This document shows positions 56,263 through 64,000 of a DNA stretch of 64,000 bases, piece by piece. This stretch comes from Bacillota bacterium (GTDB taxonomy: Bacteria; Bacillota; Clostridia; Acetivibrionales; DTU013). Both the position numbers and the translations under genes were made by a program. How positions within the stretch are numbered: the first letter of the stretch is position 1; every line of letters starts with the position of its first letter. Below the pieces are notes generated by a model. It searched no databases. It worked only from the letters and a program-made list of their open reading frames with translations, and was not told where the DNA came from. The DNA is taken from the NCBI GenBank assembly GCA_023411575.1, contig JAEYOP010000030.1, positions 248,001 through 312,000 on the forward strand. The letters are read 5' to 3'.

Positions 56263-57150
56263 ATGGATTCCATGCGCAGGAATAAGAAAACCATCCTTTT
56301 GTTTCTTTTACCGGCAGCCCTCGTTTATCTGGCCATAGTGGCCCTGCCCGTATGCAGCACCGTTTATAACAGCTTTTATAAATGGAATCTGGTTGATGTA
56401 AAGAAATATATTGGGATCAACAACTTTATACAGCTTTTTACCATCGATGACATTTTCAGGACCGGGCTGAAAAATACCCTTCTGCTGACGGTGCTGTCCC
56501 TTATAGTGCAGACGCCCGTGGCGATTGCGCTGGCTCTGGCCCTGTCCGGCACACTGAAGGGCGGAAGATATTTCAAAACCGTTTACTTTCTCCCCAATAT
56601 CCTCTCCAGTGTAGCAATCGGATTACTCTGGACGTTTGTTTTCAATCCGGATTTCGGAATCGTCAACCAGTTTCTGAAGGCCATCGGTCTCGAAAGCCTT
56701 CAGGGCTTGTGGCTCGCGGACGAGAAGAGCGTGCTGCCGTCGATCATCGTCGTCATCTGCTGGCAGTTTGTCGGGTATCACATGATCATTTACCTGGCTG
56801 CCGTGGAAGGGATCCCCGAGAGTCTGCAGGAAAGCGCGACGATAGACGGGGCAACCTATCTTCAGAGAGTCCGCTTCATCATGCTGCCTTTGATCAAGCC
56901 GATCATCGGGATTGATGCGGTATTGATCGTGACCGGCTCCCTTCGCTTCTTCGACCTGATCTATGTCATGTCGAACGGCGGCCCGAACCATTCCAGCGAA
57001 GTGCTGGCGCTCTATATGTACTACAAGTCCTTCCGCGACATGCAGTATGGTTACGGAAGCGCTATCGCCGTGGTCCTTCTGGCGCTGTGTCTGGTCATCA
57101 CGGCCGTTATGAACAGGCTGTTCCGGTCGGAAGAGATCCAATATTCCTAG
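56263..57150 (+). CDS. Carbohydrate ABC transporter permease 1 (MsmF/AraP-like)
   Basis: 295 residues, six helices. The EAA loop (ESLQESATIDGATYLQRVRFI) is near 185-205. ATG 56263 follows AAGGAG. It pairs with the next permease. Confidence 0.92.
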   Translation: MDSMRRNKKTILLFLLPAALVYLAIVALPVCSTVYNSFYKWNLVDVKKYIGINNFIQLFTIDDIFRTGLKNTLLLTVLSLIVQTPVAIALALALSGTLKGGRYFKTVYFLPNILSSVAIGLLWTFVFNPDFGIVNQFLKAIGLESLQGLWLADEKSVLPSIIVVICWQFVGYHMIIYLAAVEGIPESLQESATIDGATYLQRVRFIMLPLIKPIIGIDAVLIVTGSLRFFDLIYVMSNGGPNHSSEVLALYMYYKSFRDMQYGYGSAIAVVLLALCLVITAVMNRLFRSEEIQYS

Positions 57151-57161
57151 AGGAGAGAGAA

Positions 57162-58016
57162 ATGTCAATGCCAGAAAAGAACTATCGCAGGAAAAAGGTT
57201 TCCATAAGCCGGATCCTGGTATATACGGCCCTTTCGGTCATTTCGATCGTTTACCTGTATCCGCTGCTGTGGCTCGTCATCAGTTCGTTTAAAACCGACC
57301 AGGAATTGTTCTCCAATCCGTGGTCCCTCAGCACGGCCATACAGCTTGGCAATTATGCCACCGCGTGGTCGGCGGGCAAAATCGGGAGAAGCTTTCTGAA
57401 CTCCGCTCTGGTTGCGCTTGTCTCCGTAGGGCTTACCATAGTGACCGCCAGCATGTCGGCTTTTGCCATCAAACGCTTCAAGTGGAAAGGCTCGGCCCTG
57501 GTGATGGGCCTGTTCCTGATCGGCGTTTTCATCCCGATCCATTCCACCCTGATTCCGCTTTTTATGGCTTTCAACAAAATCAGGTTGATCAACAACTACC
57601 TGTCGTTGATCCTGCCGTATGTGGCTTTTGCCCTGCCCACGTCGATTTTCATATTGGGCGGGTTCATGTCCGCCTTCCCGGGCGAGATCGAGGAAGCGGC
57701 GGTAATGGACGGCTGCAAGATGAGCGGCGTTTTCTGGAAGATTATTTTCCCCCTTTCCAAAACGCCGATTGCCACCATTTCCATTTTCAATTTCGTCAAC
57801 TGCTGGAATGAATTGATGTTTGCCATGATCTTCCTGCCGGACGTGAATAAAATGACGCTGCCGGTCAGCCTTACCCGGTTCAGGGGGCAGTATTCCACCA
57901 ATTGGTCCATCCAGCTCGCCGCCATTGTCATCATGGTGGTGCCGGCTTTGATCGCCTATATTTTCCTGAATGACAAGATTATGAAAAGCCTGACGGTCGG
58001 CGCAGTAAAAGGTTAG
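57162..58016 (+). CDS. Carbohydrate ABC transporter permease 2 (MsmG/AraQ-like)
   Basis: 284 residues, six helices. The EAA loop is EEAAVMDGCKMSGVFWKIIF. ATG 57162 follows AGAGGAGAG and matches the family length; the frame is open back to 57087 within the previous gene. No ATP-binding gene follows, so a shared MsmX/MsiK-type ATPase encoded elsewhere is expected. Confidence 0.92.
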   Translation: MSMPEKNYRRKKVSISRILVYTALSVISIVYLYPLLWLVISSFKTDQELFSNPWSLSTAIQLGNYATAWSAGKIGRSFLNSALVALVSVGLTIVTASMSAFAIKRFKWKGSALVMGLFLIGVFIPIHSTLIPLFMAFNKIRLINNYLSLILPYVAFALPTSIFILGGFMSAFPGEIEEAAVMDGCKMSGVFWKIIFPLSKTPIATISIFNFVNCWNELMFAMIFLPDVNKMTLPVSLTRFRGQYSTNWSIQLAAIVIMVVPALIAYIFLNDKIMKSLTVGAVKG

Positions 58017-58071
58017 CTGCCCGAAATGGGCAATATTGCCGGAAGCAGCAACGTCGTTTTTGATTTATTTC

Positions 58072-58134
58072 CAATCAAAATCTCAGGGGCATCGAGCCCC
58101 CTTGATTTTGCGGCAAGATGACACTATGCCGCAT
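58072..58134 (-). repeat. Dispersed ~63-bp intergenic repeat, copy 2 (inverted relative to copy 1)
   Basis: Near-identical to the reverse complement of 24761-24823. It contains the GGGGC-ATCGA-GCCCC hairpin between AAAATC and GATTTT arms. It lies between the permease gene and the convergent proA terminator. Confidence 0.75.
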
Positions 58135-58167
58135 AAAAGAGAAAGGCCAGGGCATAACCCTGGCCTT
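58135..58167 (-). terminator. Intrinsic terminator after proA
   Basis: AAGGCCAGGG and CCCTGGCCTT form a perfect 10-bp stem with a CATAA loop; on the minus strand it is followed by TTTCTCTTTT. It may also stop transcription from the permease gene on the other strand. Confidence 0.88.
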
Positions 58168-58172
58168 GAAGG

Positions 58173-59468
58173 CTAAAGCGGGAAATTCCCGTTCAGGTTC
58201 CTGTGCTTGAAAGTGCTTTTCCTTGCCGCATAATCGGCAACGATCTGCCCGTGGCCGATCAGGTTATACTTGTAAATCACAAGGCCCTCCAGACCCACCG
58301 GACCTCTCGCATGGAGCTTGCCGGTGCTGATGCCGACCTCGGCGCCGAGTCCGTATTTATAGCCGTCGCTGAACCGGGTGGAGCAGTTCCAGAAGACATT
58401 GCCCGAATCCACCAGGGACATGAAGCGGGCGGCGTGCTCCCGGTCGGATGTGACGATGGCGTCGGTGTGGCCCGAGCCGTAAGTATTGATATGATCGATG
58501 GCTTCGTCCAGATCCTTGACCACCTTTATCGAGAGCTTGTAGTCCAGGTACTCCGTCTTCCAGTCCTCCTCCGCCGCAGGCGCGACCGGAATGACAGCCA
58601 TTGTTTCGCGGCAGCCGAACAGCTCGACCTTCTTTTCGTCCGCCGTTTTTTTCAGCAGGGGCAGGAAGCTTCTTGCGATGTCCTTGTGCACGAGCAGCGT
58701 TTCCAGCGCGTTGCAGACGGCGACATACTGCGTTTTGGAGTCCATGGTCACGGCGACCGCCATTTCCAGGTCGGCTCCGGCGTCAACGTAGCAGTGGCAG
58801 ATGCCGTCGGCATGGCCCATGACGGGGATGTTCGTATGGTCCATGATATAGCGTACGAATTCATTGGAGCCCCTTGGTATGATAAGATCCACGAAGGGAT
58901 CCTGCTTGAGCAGTTCATTGATATCGGCCCTTGTCTCCAGCAGCGCGCACCATCCCGCAGGCATTCCGGCCGCCTCGGAGGCCGAGATGATCAGACCGGC
59001 CAGGATGCGGTTGGTTTCCATGGCTTCCGAGCCGCCTTTCAGCAGCACGCCGTTTCCGCTCTTCAGGCAGAGGGTGGATATCTGGACCAGGGCATCCGGC
59101 CTGGATTCGAATATGATACCGATGGTGCCGATGGGGCAGGTGACTTTGTAAAGCTCCAGGCCTTCATCCAACTCGGTGGACAGGAGGGTTTTCCCCACGG
59201 GGTCCTCCAGGCCGGCAAGGCTGTGGATGCCGTCGATGACCTCGGATAATTTGGTCTCGTCGAATTTGAGCCTCTTGAGCAAAGGAAACGGAATGTTTTC
59301 CGCCTCGCTCCGGCGAAGATCCTCTTGATTGGCCCGGAATATTTTTTCCTTGTTTTCCAGCAGTACATCGGCTATCCGCAGCAAAGCCCTGTTTTTTTCT
59401 TCGCTTCCTGCGGCGGCCAGCTTGAGGGAGGCCGATTTGACCTGCTGGCAGGTTTGATTCACATTCAT
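58173..59468 (-). CDS. proA: Gamma-glutamyl phosphate reductase
   Basis: Reduces gamma-glutamyl phosphate to glutamate semialdehyde with NADPH, second step of proline synthesis. 431 residues, aldehyde dehydrogenase fold. The catalytic cysteine is in VAVCNALETLLVH; IIPRGSNEFVRYI, NTYGSGHTDAIVT and FWNCSTRFSDGYKYGLGAEVGIS (keyed by RFSDGY) are typical. ATG at 59468 follows GAGGTG. proB is not in the same operon but on the opposite strand 830 bp away. Confidence 0.96.
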   Translation of the reverse strand: MNVNQTCQQVKSASLKLAAAGSEEKNRALLRIADVLLENKEKIFRANQEDLRRSEAENIPFPLLKRLKFDETKLSEVIDGIHSLAGLEDPVGKTLLSTELDEGLELYKVTCPIGTIGIIFESRPDALVQISTLCLKSGNGVLLKGGSEAMETNRILAGLIISASEAAGMPAGWCALLETRADINELLKQDPFVDLIIPRGSNEFVRYIMDHTNIPVMGHADGICHCYVDAGADLEMAVAVTMDSKTQYVAVCNALETLLVHKDIARSFLPLLKKTADEKKVELFGCRETMAVIPVAPAAEEDWKTEYLDYKLSIKVVKDLDEAIDHINTYGSGHTDAIVTSDREHAARFMSLVDSGNVFWNCSTRFSDGYKYGLGAEVGISTGKLHARGPVGLEGLVIYKYNLIGHGQIVADYAARKSTFKHRNLNGNFPL

Positions 59469-59534
59469 AAACTACACCTCGCGGCACATTCGCTTAACAC
59501 CCGGATTTCCCGCGGCGCAAAGCTTTCATAATAA

Positions 59535-59564
59535 ATTATATTATACCATGGCTCTTGTCAAGAG
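59535..59564 (-). promoter_or_regulatory. Possible proA promoter with overlapping palindrome
   Basis: On the minus strand TTGACA (59561-59556) and TATAAT (59540-59535) are separated by 15 bp; another TATAAT lies at 59545-59540. The palindrome CTCTTG-T-CAAGAG (59552-59564) covers the -35 box. The short spacing makes the assignment tentative. Confidence 0.4.
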
Positions 59565-59611
59565 TAAAATTCGATGCAGGGAAACGGGATACAACCGGGG
59601 AAGCAGGCGAA

Positions 59612-59628
59612 TTGTACATTGTGTACAA
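59612..59628. promoter_or_regulatory. Perfect palindrome in the proA-lipoprotein divergent region
   Basis: TTGTACA-TTG-TGTACAA, a 7-bp perfect inverted repeat placed between the two divergent genes, well suited to bind a dimeric regulator. Confidence 0.5.
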
Positions 59629-59676
59629 AAATAAATATCGAAATATTATACATAAAAGCTATAAAAAAGATTGAAT

Positions 59677-59706
59677 TTGTGATAAACTTTTTACGAGGTG
59701 TATTCT
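59677..59706 (+). promoter_or_regulatory. Possible promoter of the small lipoprotein gene
   Basis: TTGTGA at 59677-59682, an 18-bp spacer, TATTCT at 59701-59706. Confidence 0.4.
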
Positions 59707-59740
59707 AAAAACTATATTAAACAAAAGGGGTAATGCAGAA

Positions 59741-60181
59741 ATGAAAGTGAAAAAGTTATTGGTGGTTGGCATGCTCATGACAGTTATGCTTTTGGCGTTT
59801 GCAGGATGCGGCGGTTCGGATTCCGGCGACAGCGCTGCAGCAGATTCCGCTGTAGAAAGTACTGCTCCTGCCGAGGCGGAGACAGTTGAACAGGCTGCCA
59901 CGGAACAGATAGCAGAAGCGGCCAATACCCAGACCAAGGCGGAAGACCTGGTTGGCAGCTGGGTAGACGTAAACGCTGCGGACCGGTTTGTCAATATAGC
60001 AGCGGATGGGGCTGCTTATTCCTATGAAGATAACGAAGGAAAACTCGCCGCTACATTTGAAGAAGGCGTCCTGAAAATCAGCGTATCCGACACGGATAAG
60101 GCCGACGCTTACATCGATGCGGCTACAGGCCATCTGATGGTGGTTTACCAGGATAATATTTCCGAGTACGCCAAGAAATAA
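59741..60181 (+). CDS. Small lipoprotein, unknown function
   Basis: 146 residues. Lipoprotein signal with C23 (LLAFAGC), an acidic A/E/T-rich linker (about 26-65), then a short beta-rich domain (LVGSWVD start, like lipocalin-type or DUF domains; about 68-146). ATG 59741 follows AAGGGG. It has its own terminator. I do not recognise a specific family. Confidence 0.8.
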   Translation: MKVKKLLVVGMLMTVMLLAFAGCGGSDSGDSAAADSAVESTAPAEAETVEQAATEQIAEAANTQTKAEDLVGSWVDVNAADRFVNIAADGAAYSYEDNEGKLAATFEEGVLKISVSDTDKADAYIDAATGHLMVVYQDNISEYAKK

Positions 60182-60205
60182 TTCCAAAGCCGAATATGGA
60201 TAACC

Positions 60206-60251
60206 AGGGGGCTGCTTCCGTCAGAGAGAGAATGGAAACGCCCCCTTTTGC
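60206..60251 (+). terminator. Terminator after the small lipoprotein gene
   Basis: GGGGGC (60207-60212) pairs with GCCCCC (60242-60247), reinforced by TTCC/GGAA inside, followed by TTTT. Confidence 0.7.
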
Positions 60252-60301
60252 CGCTTTATCCCTTTTGCGGCAGGATCAATAAAACCGGGAGTGACGGTAA
60301 A

Positions 60302-61117
60302 ATGAGCAACGAGAGATCAGCGTTGGGCAAGGCGAACCGGATTGTCGTCAAGGTCGGAACATCAACGCTTACTTATGACAACGGCAAGGTAAACTTTACG
60401 AGGATAGACAAGCTCGCAAGGGTATTGTCGGACCTGCTGAACCAGGACAAGGAGGTTGTCCTGGTCACTTCAGGCGCGATCGGCGTGGGCGTCGGCAAGC
60501 TGAAGCTGAAGGAAAAACCCAAGACCGTCCAGGAAAAGCAGGCCGTTGCCGCGGTCGGACAATGCGAGCTGATGCATATCTACAGCAAATTCTTTTCCGA
60601 ATACGGCCATACGGTGGGGCAGATTCTGCTTACCCGCGACGTCATTGAGGAGGAGCATACGAGGCACAATGTGGTCAATACCTTTGAAACCCTCTTAAAG
60701 AGCAGAATAGTGCCCATTGTAAATGAAAATGACTCCGTATCCATCGATGAAATAGAATACGGCGAAAAGCGGGTATTCGGCGATAACGATACGCTGTCGG
60801 CCATCGTTTCCGATTTGGTGAATGCCGACCTGCTGATCATATTGTCCGATATAGACGGCTTTTATGACAGCGACCCGAGAAGCAACAGCAATTCGAAGCT
60901 GCTGTCCGTTATCCGCGAAATCACGCCGGAGGTGGAAAAATGCGCCGGCGGGGCGGGGTCCAGAAGGGGAACCGGCGGAATGGTCACAAAGCTTGCGGCT
61001 GCGAAGCTGGCGCTTGCAAAAGGGTTTGACATGGTTCTGGCCAGCGGGGCGGAACCGGGAATCATCCTGGACGTGATCGCAGGCGCTGAGGTGGGAACCC
61101 TTTTTACCGCCAATTAG
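60302..61117 (+). CDS. proB: Glutamate 5-kinase, short form without PUA domain
   Basis: Phosphorylates glutamate at the gamma carboxyl, first step of proline synthesis. 271 residues: only the amino acid kinase domain (VVKVGTSTL, VTSGAIGVGVGKL, NENDSVS, GDNDTLSA, GTGGMVTKLAAA). E. coli ProB has about 100 more residues with a PUA domain, so this is the short form. ATG 60302 follows GGGAG; the frame is open back to 60248. Confidence 0.93.
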   Translation: MSNERSALGKANRIVVKVGTSTLTYDNGKVNFTRIDKLARVLSDLLNQDKEVVLVTSGAIGVGVGKLKLKEKPKTVQEKQAVAAVGQCELMHIYSKFFSEYGHTVGQILLTRDVIEEEHTRHNVVNTFETLLKSRIVPIVNENDSVSIDEIEYGEKRVFGDNDTLSAIVSDLVNADLLIILSDIDGFYDSDPRSNSNSKLLSVIREITPEVEKCAGGAGSRRGTGGMVTKLAAAKLALAKGFDMVLASGAEPGIILDVIAGAEVGTLFTAN

Positions 61118-61177
61118 GCGTTTTGTCCTATTTTTCAAGGGCATAAGATGCATAGGCATAAAATGCACAACAAGAAA

Positions 61178-61226
61178 GACGGTCCTTCCTTGATTTTGGG
61201 GTTCAAGTAAAGGCCGTCCTTTTATT
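61178..61226. terminator. Terminator between convergent proB and penicillin-binding protein genes
   Basis: GACGGTCCTT pairs with AAGG-CCGTC (one bulged T) and is followed by CCTTTTATTT on the plus strand; the minus strand also has a T-rich flank, so it may serve both genes. Confidence 0.75.
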
Positions 61227-61289
61227 TTGCACTGTTTCGCCTATCCTACCTGCTTGTCCGCTTCGTTGCCCTGCCGTACCACGCTTGCC

Positions 61290-63779
61290 TTATGGCTGGG
61301 TTTGTATGGCTGAACCGGTCGCATTTCCTCCCACACCCGGCAGAGCAGTATTTGTCGTTATGCTTGAATTCACAGCGGGGGTACCGCCGTGAACCGTGCA
61401 GTATTCACCTGCGGGCAGCTCATATTTTATATCCTTCGGAGCAGGTTCGCCCGGTTTCGTGGGCATATACGGCGTGCCGCGCTGAATGAATACCTGGGTC
61501 ACCACCTTGTCCAGCGGGCAGTTCGGGCCTGCAAGAAGATTGCGTCCATAGACATCCTTGCTTTCCGTACAGACCGAAGCTTCCACATGGAGCGTACAGG
61601 GATCGTCATCCCGTGGTTCCGTTCCCTTGATAAAATACTCCACCCGGGTCGCGTTCCCGCGGGGATCGTGCTCGCACAAAGCGGTGGCAACCTTGCCGGA
61701 ATAGACGCAGATCTTCTTCTGGACAATACCGGAGGGCACCGGATCAAAATCCTTCTTCGGCAGGTCTATATGCACCTTCTTCATAACGGCGGCCCAAATC
61801 TTCATCGCCTGGTTGTATTCGTCCTTTTTCAGGGCAATCGGCTCGGAGCCGTTGTTGTCGTATCCGTACCAGACCGCCGCCGTATAATAAGGCGTATAGC
61901 CTACGAACCACTTGTCTATGTTGCTGCTGGTCGTACCGGTTTTACCGGCGACAGGCATTCCGATGATTTTCTCATTGACATAAGCCGCCGCAGTACCGGA
62001 GTGGGGATAGGTATTCTCCTTGCCCGTGGTGACGCCTTTCATCATATCCCGCATGAGAAAGGCGGTTTGCTCGCTGTATGCCGCCTGGTAGGCGGGTTTC
62101 TTGTCGATCAGCGTTTTCCCGGAGGAGTCCTTCACCAGGGTAAAGGTAGTGGGCTCGTAATACATGCCCTTGTGAACGAAAGGAACGTAGGCGGCGGCCA
62201 TCTGAAGGGGATTGACGCCGGTTTCCAGACCGCCCATGACCAGGGAGAGGTATTTTTCCTTTTCCCGGTCAATCCCCACTCTTTTCAGGTAATCGACGGA
62301 ACTGTCGGCGCCGAGGATCTCCTTCCATATTCTTGCCGCAACGACGTTCACCGAATTCTTCAGCCCGTTTCGGACCGAGGTGAGGCCATCGTGCTCATTG
62401 TCGTAATTTCTGGGGTATTCCTTGTCGGAATCCTTCTCCAAGGGCGATTTCATGTATACCGGCACATCATCGATAATGGTTGCCGGCGTGATCAGCTTCA
62501 GGTCGATTGCCGGGGCATATACCACAAGAGGCTTGATGCTGGAACCAGGCTGTCTTTTCATCAGGGAGGAGGAGGCCCTGTTCAGGGTATTGCTGGCCTC
62601 CTTCTTGCCGTACCCCCCATACAGCGCTTTGACCTGGCCGTTTTGCGCATCAATGATGACCATGGCCGACTGCGGGTGCTCCAGCTGCCGTTTGGCCGTC
62701 TCGTTGATCAGCGGGAAATATTCGTCGTCGTTGAATACCTGGTCCATGGCGGATTGCACGGAAGGGTCCTGCGTCGTGTGGATTTCCAAACCGCTGTTGT
62801 AGATCATGTAATTGGCCATTGTGGAGGACATGTTGTAATCCTTCATCAAGGCGTTCCGCACATCGATGATCACCTGGTCCACAAAGTAGCTCTGGACGCT
62901 GGTAACCTTTTTGGATTGCTCCTGGGAGGCATATTTGAGGTCTTCCACCATGGCCGTGTCATATTCGGTCTGGCCGATCATCCCGAACTCCAGCATCTGG
63001 CCCAGTATGACTTCCTGCCTGTCCTTGGCGTTTTTGCGCCCCTGCTCCGTAAACGGATCGTAGGTCCCGGGCCTGTTGGTAATTCCGGCCAGCAGGGCGC
63101 ACTGGGCAAGCGTCAGCTCCTGGACGGGCTTCCCGAAGTATTTTTTGGAGGCGGACTGGACGCCGTAGCAGCTGTGGCCCCAATAGCTCACATTCATGTA
63201 GAGCTCGAGGATCTGCCACTTTTCCAGCTTGCGCTCCAGCTGTATGGCTATGTACCATTCCTGCACCTTGCGCTGCAGCGAACGTTGATCATTTCCGGTT
63301 ATGTTCTTGACGACCTGTTGTGTGATAGTGCTGCCTCCGTGGGTGCTTCCCTTTCCGGTGACAAATGTGAAGCCTGCGCTTAAAATCCTTTTCAGGTCGA
63401 TGCCCGGGTGGGTGTAGAAGCGTTCGTCCTCGATAGCGACAATGGCGTCCTTCAGGTATTTCGGGACTTCCTTGTCCGTGATCGGTTCACTGTCCTTGTT
63501 GTCCTTGCCGGTCAGCTTCTGGATCACATTGCCTCTGCTGTCATAAATAAAAGTGGTCTTATTGGAAATCATTGTTTCCAGCTGCTCGTCCCGGATCGGC
63601 TCCGCCGTCTTTACATAGCCGTATATGGCGCCGCCTGCGATGCCGGCCAGGGCGCAGCCCAGCGCTACAAAGAAAATGACCAGGAATTTTATGACCGTAA
63701 ACAGGAACTTCCTTGCGGAAGATGCTTTTTTCGTTTTTTTCGCCGCCCCATTGGGAGAGGGCCTGGAAGTGGAGCCCAT
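61290..63779 (-). CDS. Class A penicillin-binding protein (PBP1A-type transglycosylase/transpeptidase)
   Basis: 829 residues. A basic Lys/Ser-rich cytoplasmic start and one membrane helix (about 26-54) precede the glycosyltransferase domain with catalytic E117 (EDERFYTHPG) and GGSTITQQ at 148-155. The transpeptidase domain has S413-x-x-K416 (SSIK), KNSVN and K613-T-G. The C-terminal tail carries several cysteines (CTLHVEASVC, EYCTVHGG) and Pro-rich stretches. ATG at 63779 follows AAGGAGG; the frame is open upstream to 63878 without support. It polymerises and crosslinks peptidoglycan outside the membrane. Confidence 0.95.
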   Translation of the reverse strand: MGSTSRPSPNGAAKKTKKASSARKFLFTVIKFLVIFFVALGCALAGIAGGAIYGYVKTAEPIRDEQLETMISNKTTFIYDSRGNVIQKLTGKDNKDSEPITDKEVPKYLKDAIVAIEDERFYTHPGIDLKRILSAGFTFVTGKGSTHGGSTITQQVVKNITGNDQRSLQRKVQEWYIAIQLERKLEKWQILELYMNVSYWGHSCYGVQSASKKYFGKPVQELTLAQCALLAGITNRPGTYDPFTEQGRKNAKDRQEVILGQMLEFGMIGQTEYDTAMVEDLKYASQEQSKKVTSVQSYFVDQVIIDVRNALMKDYNMSSTMANYMIYNSGLEIHTTQDPSVQSAMDQVFNDDEYFPLINETAKRQLEHPQSAMVIIDAQNGQVKALYGGYGKKEASNTLNRASSSLMKRQPGSSIKPLVVYAPAIDLKLITPATIIDDVPVYMKSPLEKDSDKEYPRNYDNEHDGLTSVRNGLKNSVNVVAARIWKEILGADSSVDYLKRVGIDREKEKYLSLVMGGLETGVNPLQMAAAYVPFVHKGMYYEPTTFTLVKDSSGKTLIDKKPAYQAAYSEQTAFLMRDMMKGVTTGKENTYPHSGTAAAYVNEKIIGMPVAGKTGTTSSNIDKWFVGYTPYYTAAVWYGYDNNGSEPIALKKDEYNQAMKIWAAVMKKVHIDLPKKDFDPVPSGIVQKKICVYSGKVATALCEHDPRGNATRVEYFIKGTEPRDDDPCTLHVEASVCTESKDVYGRNLLAGPNCPLDKVVTQVFIQRGTPYMPTKPGEPAPKDIKYELPAGEYCTVHGGTPAVNSSITTNTALPGVGGNATGSAIQTQP

Positions 63780-63889
63780 GAACGTCCTCCTTATAAATAA
63801 AAAGTAAACCATCCATAATGTGGTTAGACTAATCGGTGCTTGAATATGTTCCGGACTATCTTCCGGCCGTTCCCGCACATATTTTTTAC

Positions 63890-63918
63890 ATTATAACACA
63901 AATGATTTTTTCCTGCAA
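63890..63918 (-). promoter_or_regulatory. Promoter of the penicillin-binding protein gene
   Basis: On the minus strand TTGCAG (63918-63913), 17-bp spacer, TATAAT (63895-63890). Confidence 0.65.
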
Positions 63919-63969
63919 AAATACAGGGAATATGCCATAATTCCGATTTTGCGGGGTACTTAGGGATGA

Positions 63970-64000
63970 CCGAATCATAAATACCGTTTTTATGATTCGG
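63970..64000. terminator. Perfect inverted repeat at the window edge
   Basis: CCGAATCATAAA and TTTATGATTCGG form a 12-bp stem with a 7-nt loop, ending exactly at the last base. It is probably the terminator of a gene beyond the window, but the flanking bases cannot be seen. Confidence 0.5.

Overview
The window looks like chromosomal DNA of a moderately GC-rich anaerobic member of the Bacillota, most likely class Clostridia. Supporting signs are the rpoB-rpoC-L7Ae-like-rpsL-rpsG-fusA-tuf order, the MecA adaptor, strong Shine-Dalgarno sequences with many GTG/TTG starts, a flavodiiron protein, a pyruvate formate-lyase activase, YesN/YesM signalling and RsbU-type phosphatases. I saw no rRNA, tRNA, CRISPR array, insertion sequence or prophage.

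Layout. 1-1.8 kb: C-terminal part of a large modular carbohydrate-binding protein, cut by the window edge. 1.9-14.8 kb: transcription/translation superoperon (rpoB, rpoC, L7Ae-like, rpsL, rpsG, fusA, tuf) with several structured leaders. 14.8-24.8 kb: flavodiiron protein; a serine hydrolase-MoxR-DUF58-membrane protein operon; CorA; Lon. 24.8-36.9 kb: two tandem MASE3-RsbU phosphatases, a helical-repeat membrane protein, a PRC-barrel protein, a VanW-family protein, MecA, an acyltransferase coupled to a glutamate-type symporter, and pyruvate kinase. 37.0-42.8 kb, minus strand: a polyamine uptake operon headed by an XRE-cupin regulator with a three-half-site operator, then an activase and a small unknown protein. 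42.9-45.9 kb: YesN/YesM two-component system.

46.2-53.7 kb is the most unusual part. A seven-gene operon encodes two nitrogenase component-1-like subunits, a cysteine synthase, a NifX/NafY-like protein and a complete NitT/TauT-type ABC importer, behind its own promoter and an attenuator-like leader. Both subunits keep the three P-cluster-type cysteines. The D-like subunit also keeps a cysteine aligned with the FeMo-cofactor ligand, lacks a histidine at the second ligand position, and has an extra N-terminal four-cysteine motif. No nifH, nifB or nifEN is present in the window. The gene neighbours suggest a nitrogenase-like reductase that acts on an imported, probably sulfur-containing, compound and feeds cysteine synthesis. 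This is inference and the substrate is unknown.

53.7-64 kb: a 5'-truncated NUDIX remnant, an HD-domain protein, a carbohydrate ABC transporter without its own ATPase, proA and proB on opposite strands around a small lipoprotein gene, and a class A penicillin-binding protein. A ~63-bp element occurs in opposite orientations at 24.8 and 58.1 kb, both times beside a terminator.
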